NCBI GenBank assembly: GCA_031273445.1
Contig: JAISRV010000279.1
Location: forward strand, 1 to 6,679
Origin: Candidatus Adiutrix sp.
GTDB taxonomy: Bacteria > Desulfobacterota > Desulfarculia > Adiutricales > Adiutricaceae
Reading direction: 5' to 3'
Length of the DNA: 6,679 bases
Under the pieces are notes generated by a model, which saw only the letters and a list, made by a program, of their open reading frames with translations, did not search any database and was not told where the DNA came from. Below, one piece after another: positions 5,793-6,679 of this stretch (its first letter is position 1; each line of letters opens with the position of its first letter). A program made the position numbers and the translations under genes.

Positions 5793-5821
5793 CGAGGGCG
5801 GTTGCCCTGTCAGCCCGCCCT
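5793..5821 (+). repeat. 29-bp dispersed repeat, copy 2
   Basis: It is identical to 4728-4756 except for one base, and lies 12 bp before the -35 box of the toxin-antitoxin promoter. Its ends GAGGGCGG and CCGCCCTC (5795-5802 and 5816-5823) can pair as an 8-bp stem with a 13-base loop. Confidence 0.6.
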
Positions 5822-5832
5822 CTTATGGCTCC

Positions 5833-5861
5833 TTGCCGGTCTTCAATTAATCCGATATGAT
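5833..5861 (+). promoter_or_regulatory. Sigma-70 promoter candidate for the toxin-antitoxin operon
   Basis: TTGCCG (5833-5838) and TATGAT (5856-5861) are spaced by 17 bp, with initiation expected near 5868. That leaves a leader of only about a dozen bases with the GAGG ribosome binding site (5875-5878) before the ATG at 5881. It is a compact, typical arrangement for an autoregulated antitoxin gene. Confidence 0.55.
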
Positions 5862-5864
5862 ATC
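5854..5864. promoter_or_regulatory. Palindromic operator candidate over the -10 box
   Basis: GATAT-G-ATATC is a perfect inverted repeat spanning the -10 element of the antitoxin promoter. Type II antitoxins commonly repress their own operon by binding such palindromes. No second copy of the site was found nearby, so this is an inference from position and symmetry. Confidence 0.4.
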
Positions 5865-5880
5865 AGCAAGAGGTGAGGAT

Positions 5881-6138
5881 ATGAGAGAGAACGACGAAGC
5901 GAAAACCGCCTTGAAGAACCGGCCAATCCCGCCAGAGGCCGATTGCGGTCCGCCTGTTCCCCCGGCCACGCCCTGCACTCCGGAAGAGCATGACGTCTGG
6001 TTCAGGGTCAAGGTCCAGGAAGCATTGGACGACGTTGACGAAAAGACCTATAGCCATGAAGAAGTAATGGCCGCCGCTCAGGTCATTATTGATGACAAAC
6101 GCTTGGAAAAAGAACTTCGTGAACGCGCCAAATCTTAA
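5881..6138 (+). CDS. PaaA/RelB-like type II antitoxin
   Basis: This 85-residue acidic protein would neutralise the ParE-type toxin encoded immediately downstream and probably repress its own promoter. The core DVWFRVKVQEALDD (38-51) followed by YSHEEVMAAAQVIID (57-71) and a charged helix matches the short 'stability determinant' antitoxins that accompany ParE toxins, whose usual form is D-x-WFRAKVQ-x-ALDDPRP then HDEVM. Residues 12-36 are unusually rich in proline with two cysteines and may be disordered. The ATG at 5881 is preferred over one at 5857 because AGGTGAGG precedes it, while the upstream ATG lies inside the -10 box and operator palindrome. The toxin frame overlaps its 3' end. Family assignment is good; DNA binding is inferred. 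Confidence 0.8.
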   Translation: MRENDEAKTALKNRPIPPEADCGPPVPPATPCTPEEHDVWFRVKVQEALDDVDEKTYSHEEVMAAAQVIIDDKRLEKELRERAKS

Positions 6139-6400
6139 ATGGCGCGCCCGCGCCAGGAATGAATTTGAAGCCCTGCTCGCTTATATAGCCGATGACGATC
6201 CGGATGCCGCCCAGGAGTTGCGCAATTAGGTCATGGTTAAAGTGGGGCTGTTGCCCCATCGTCCCCGCCTGTATCGTATCGGCAGGCTTCTCGATACCCG
6301 CGAAATGGTTGTGAGAAGAAATTATATCGTCGTCTATGCGGAGACGCCCGAAACAGTGACGGTGCTTAGGATTCTCCATGCCGCAATGAAACGGCCGTGA
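6119..6400 (+). pseudogene. parE: ParE-like toxin interrupted by an in-frame TAG
   Basis: From GTG 6119, overlapping the antitoxin stop by 20 bp (an in-frame ATG at 6092 is an alternative), the frame reads LKWRARARNEFEALLAYIAD and on to AQELRN. It then meets TAG at 6227-6229 and continues without any shift through LLPHRPRLYRIGRLLDTREM, VVRRNYIVVYAE and VTVLRILHAAMKRP to TGA 6398-6400. The two parts (36 and 56 codons) plus the stop total 93 codons, the normal size of ParE/RelE-fold toxins, and all family blocks are in order. ParE proteins act as gyrase poisons. Here either the gene is dead through a single nonsense mutation, leaving an orphan antitoxin, or the TAG is suppressed. An ATG at 6233 could restart the second part, but AGGAG (6213-6217) is 15 bp away, which is long. 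The coordinates cover the whole broken frame. Confidence 0.8.
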
Positions 6401-6430
6401 TCAAGCAGGCCTTAGCTGGGGGATTATATC

Positions 6431-6541
6431 GTGAATAAATTGAAATTTTCGGCTTTGTTCGAGAGGCTCCGCATCCGATCAAGAGGGCGGCCAAACAGGG
6501 ATGTTTGGCCTGCGGCGGTGTTGCTTTGGGTTATGGCCTAG
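6431..6541 (+). pseudogene. Possible gene start running into a repeat
   Basis: GTG 6431 is preceded by GGGGGA (6418-6423, 7 bp away) and opens a 36-codon frame beginning MNKLKFSALFERLRIRS. After about 17 codons the frame enters the 55-bp repeat (from 6489) and stops at TAG 6539-6541 inside it. The unique part could be the 5' end of a gene truncated by the repeat, or chance. No family is recognised. Confidence 0.2.
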
Positions 6542-6543
6542 AC
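6489..6543 (+). repeat. 55-bp dispersed repeat with GGGA-loop hairpin, copy 2
   Basis: The hairpin arms GGCCAAACA (6489-6497) and TGTTTGGCC (6502-6510) with loop GGGA are unchanged relative to 5682-5703. The three differences from copy 1 are outside the hairpin. It is in direct orientation with copy 1, about 800 bp away, so the toxin-antitoxin module sits between the two copies. Confidence 0.7.
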
Positions 6544-6549
6544 CTCCTC

Positions 6550-6588
6550 GGTCTGTCTGGCTGGTCTGTCTGGCCGGTCTGTCTGCCC
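6550..6588 (+). repeat. 13-bp tandem repeat, three units
   Basis: GGTCTGTCTGGCT, GGTCTGTCTGGCC and GGTCTGTCTGCCC follow each other directly (6550-6562, 6563-6575, 6576-6588). The corresponding place after copy 1 of the 55-bp repeat (about 5745-5760) carries only one degenerate unit, so the array expanded at this copy. Confidence 0.65.
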
Positions 6589-6679
6589 CGGCGATCATTG
6601 CGGGGCTCCGCCCCGGACCCCGCCAGGGGAGGGCCTGCGCGGCCCTGCCCTGGACCCACCCGCGCCAGGGGCTCTGCCC
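6584..6679 (+). repeat. Cluster of GC palindromes reaching the window end
   Basis: CGGGGC-TCC-GCCCCG (6601-6615) follows a flank shared with 4780-4797. Next is a long stem, CCAGGG plus AGGGCC (6623-6628, 6630-6635) with GGCCCT plus CCCTGG (6641-6646, 6648-6653), with one G-G mismatch. At the edge, GGGGC-TCT-GCCC (6668-6679) begins a further palindrome cut by the window end. No coding content is seen. Confidence 0.6.

Noticed and set aside
5629..5850. 73-codon plus-strand frame
   Set aside because: It consists almost entirely of the 55-bp and 29-bp repeats in translation; no independent evidence of coding.
5863..6379. Minus-strand frames opposite the antitoxin and toxin (5863-6057 and 6086-6379)
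   Set aside because: Both are shadows of the clearly recognised toxin-antitoxin frames on the plus strand.

Overview
The window reads as accessory DNA from a GC-rich Gram-negative bacterium. The strong G/C third-position bias of the large genes, the large hybrid sensor kinase, and the palindromic GGGGC/GCCCC repeat clusters would fit an anaerobic Desulfovibrio-like member of the Desulfobacterota. That placement is an impression and not a result, because no taxonomic marker gene is present.

Layout. (1) Bases 2-199 are the 3' end of a VapC-type PIN-domain toxin. (2) Bases 200-685 are non-coding. They hold a near-consensus sigma-70 promoter (254-282), a strong hairpin (436-466), two copies of a structured repeat (476-525 and 537-593), an A/T-cored hairpin (601-626), a C9 tract and the ribosome binding site of the next gene. 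(3) Bases 686-3484 encode a 932-residue membrane hybrid histidine kinase (Cache-like sensor, HisKA, HATPase, REC, Hpt). (4) Bases 3485-3638 contain a third copy of the structured repeat plus a second A/T-cored hairpin. (5) Bases 3639-4715 encode a REC-HD-GYP response regulator, followed by a repeat cluster and an intrinsic terminator (4826-4861). (6) Bases 4860-5396, on the minus strand, encode a small zinc-ribbon membrane protein in an AT-rich island, with a probable gene remnant upstream of it (5430-5600). (7) Bases 5638-5850 are GC-rich repeats. (8) Bases 5833-6400 form a toxin-antitoxin module: promoter, palindromic operator candidate, intact PaaA/RelB-like antitoxin, and a full-length ParE-like toxin frame broken by one in-frame TAG. 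(9) Bases 6401-6679 hold a short interrupted ORF and a second repeat cluster.

How the genes work together. The kinase carries every site of a four-step phosphorelay (H335, D643, H802), and the next gene supplies the terminal receiver (D55) fused to a canonical c-di-GMP phosphodiesterase domain. This is the RpfC/RpfG logic with a periplasmic Cache-like sensor at the input: an extracellular ligand would set c-di-GMP breakdown. The flanking toxin-antitoxin genes, broken frames and repeats suggest a plastic region around a conserved signalling pair.

The most unusual material is non-coding. A modular repeat precedes both signalling genes, and its hairpins differ by paired compensatory changes and are capped by GNRA-type tetraloops, which points to selection at the RNA level.
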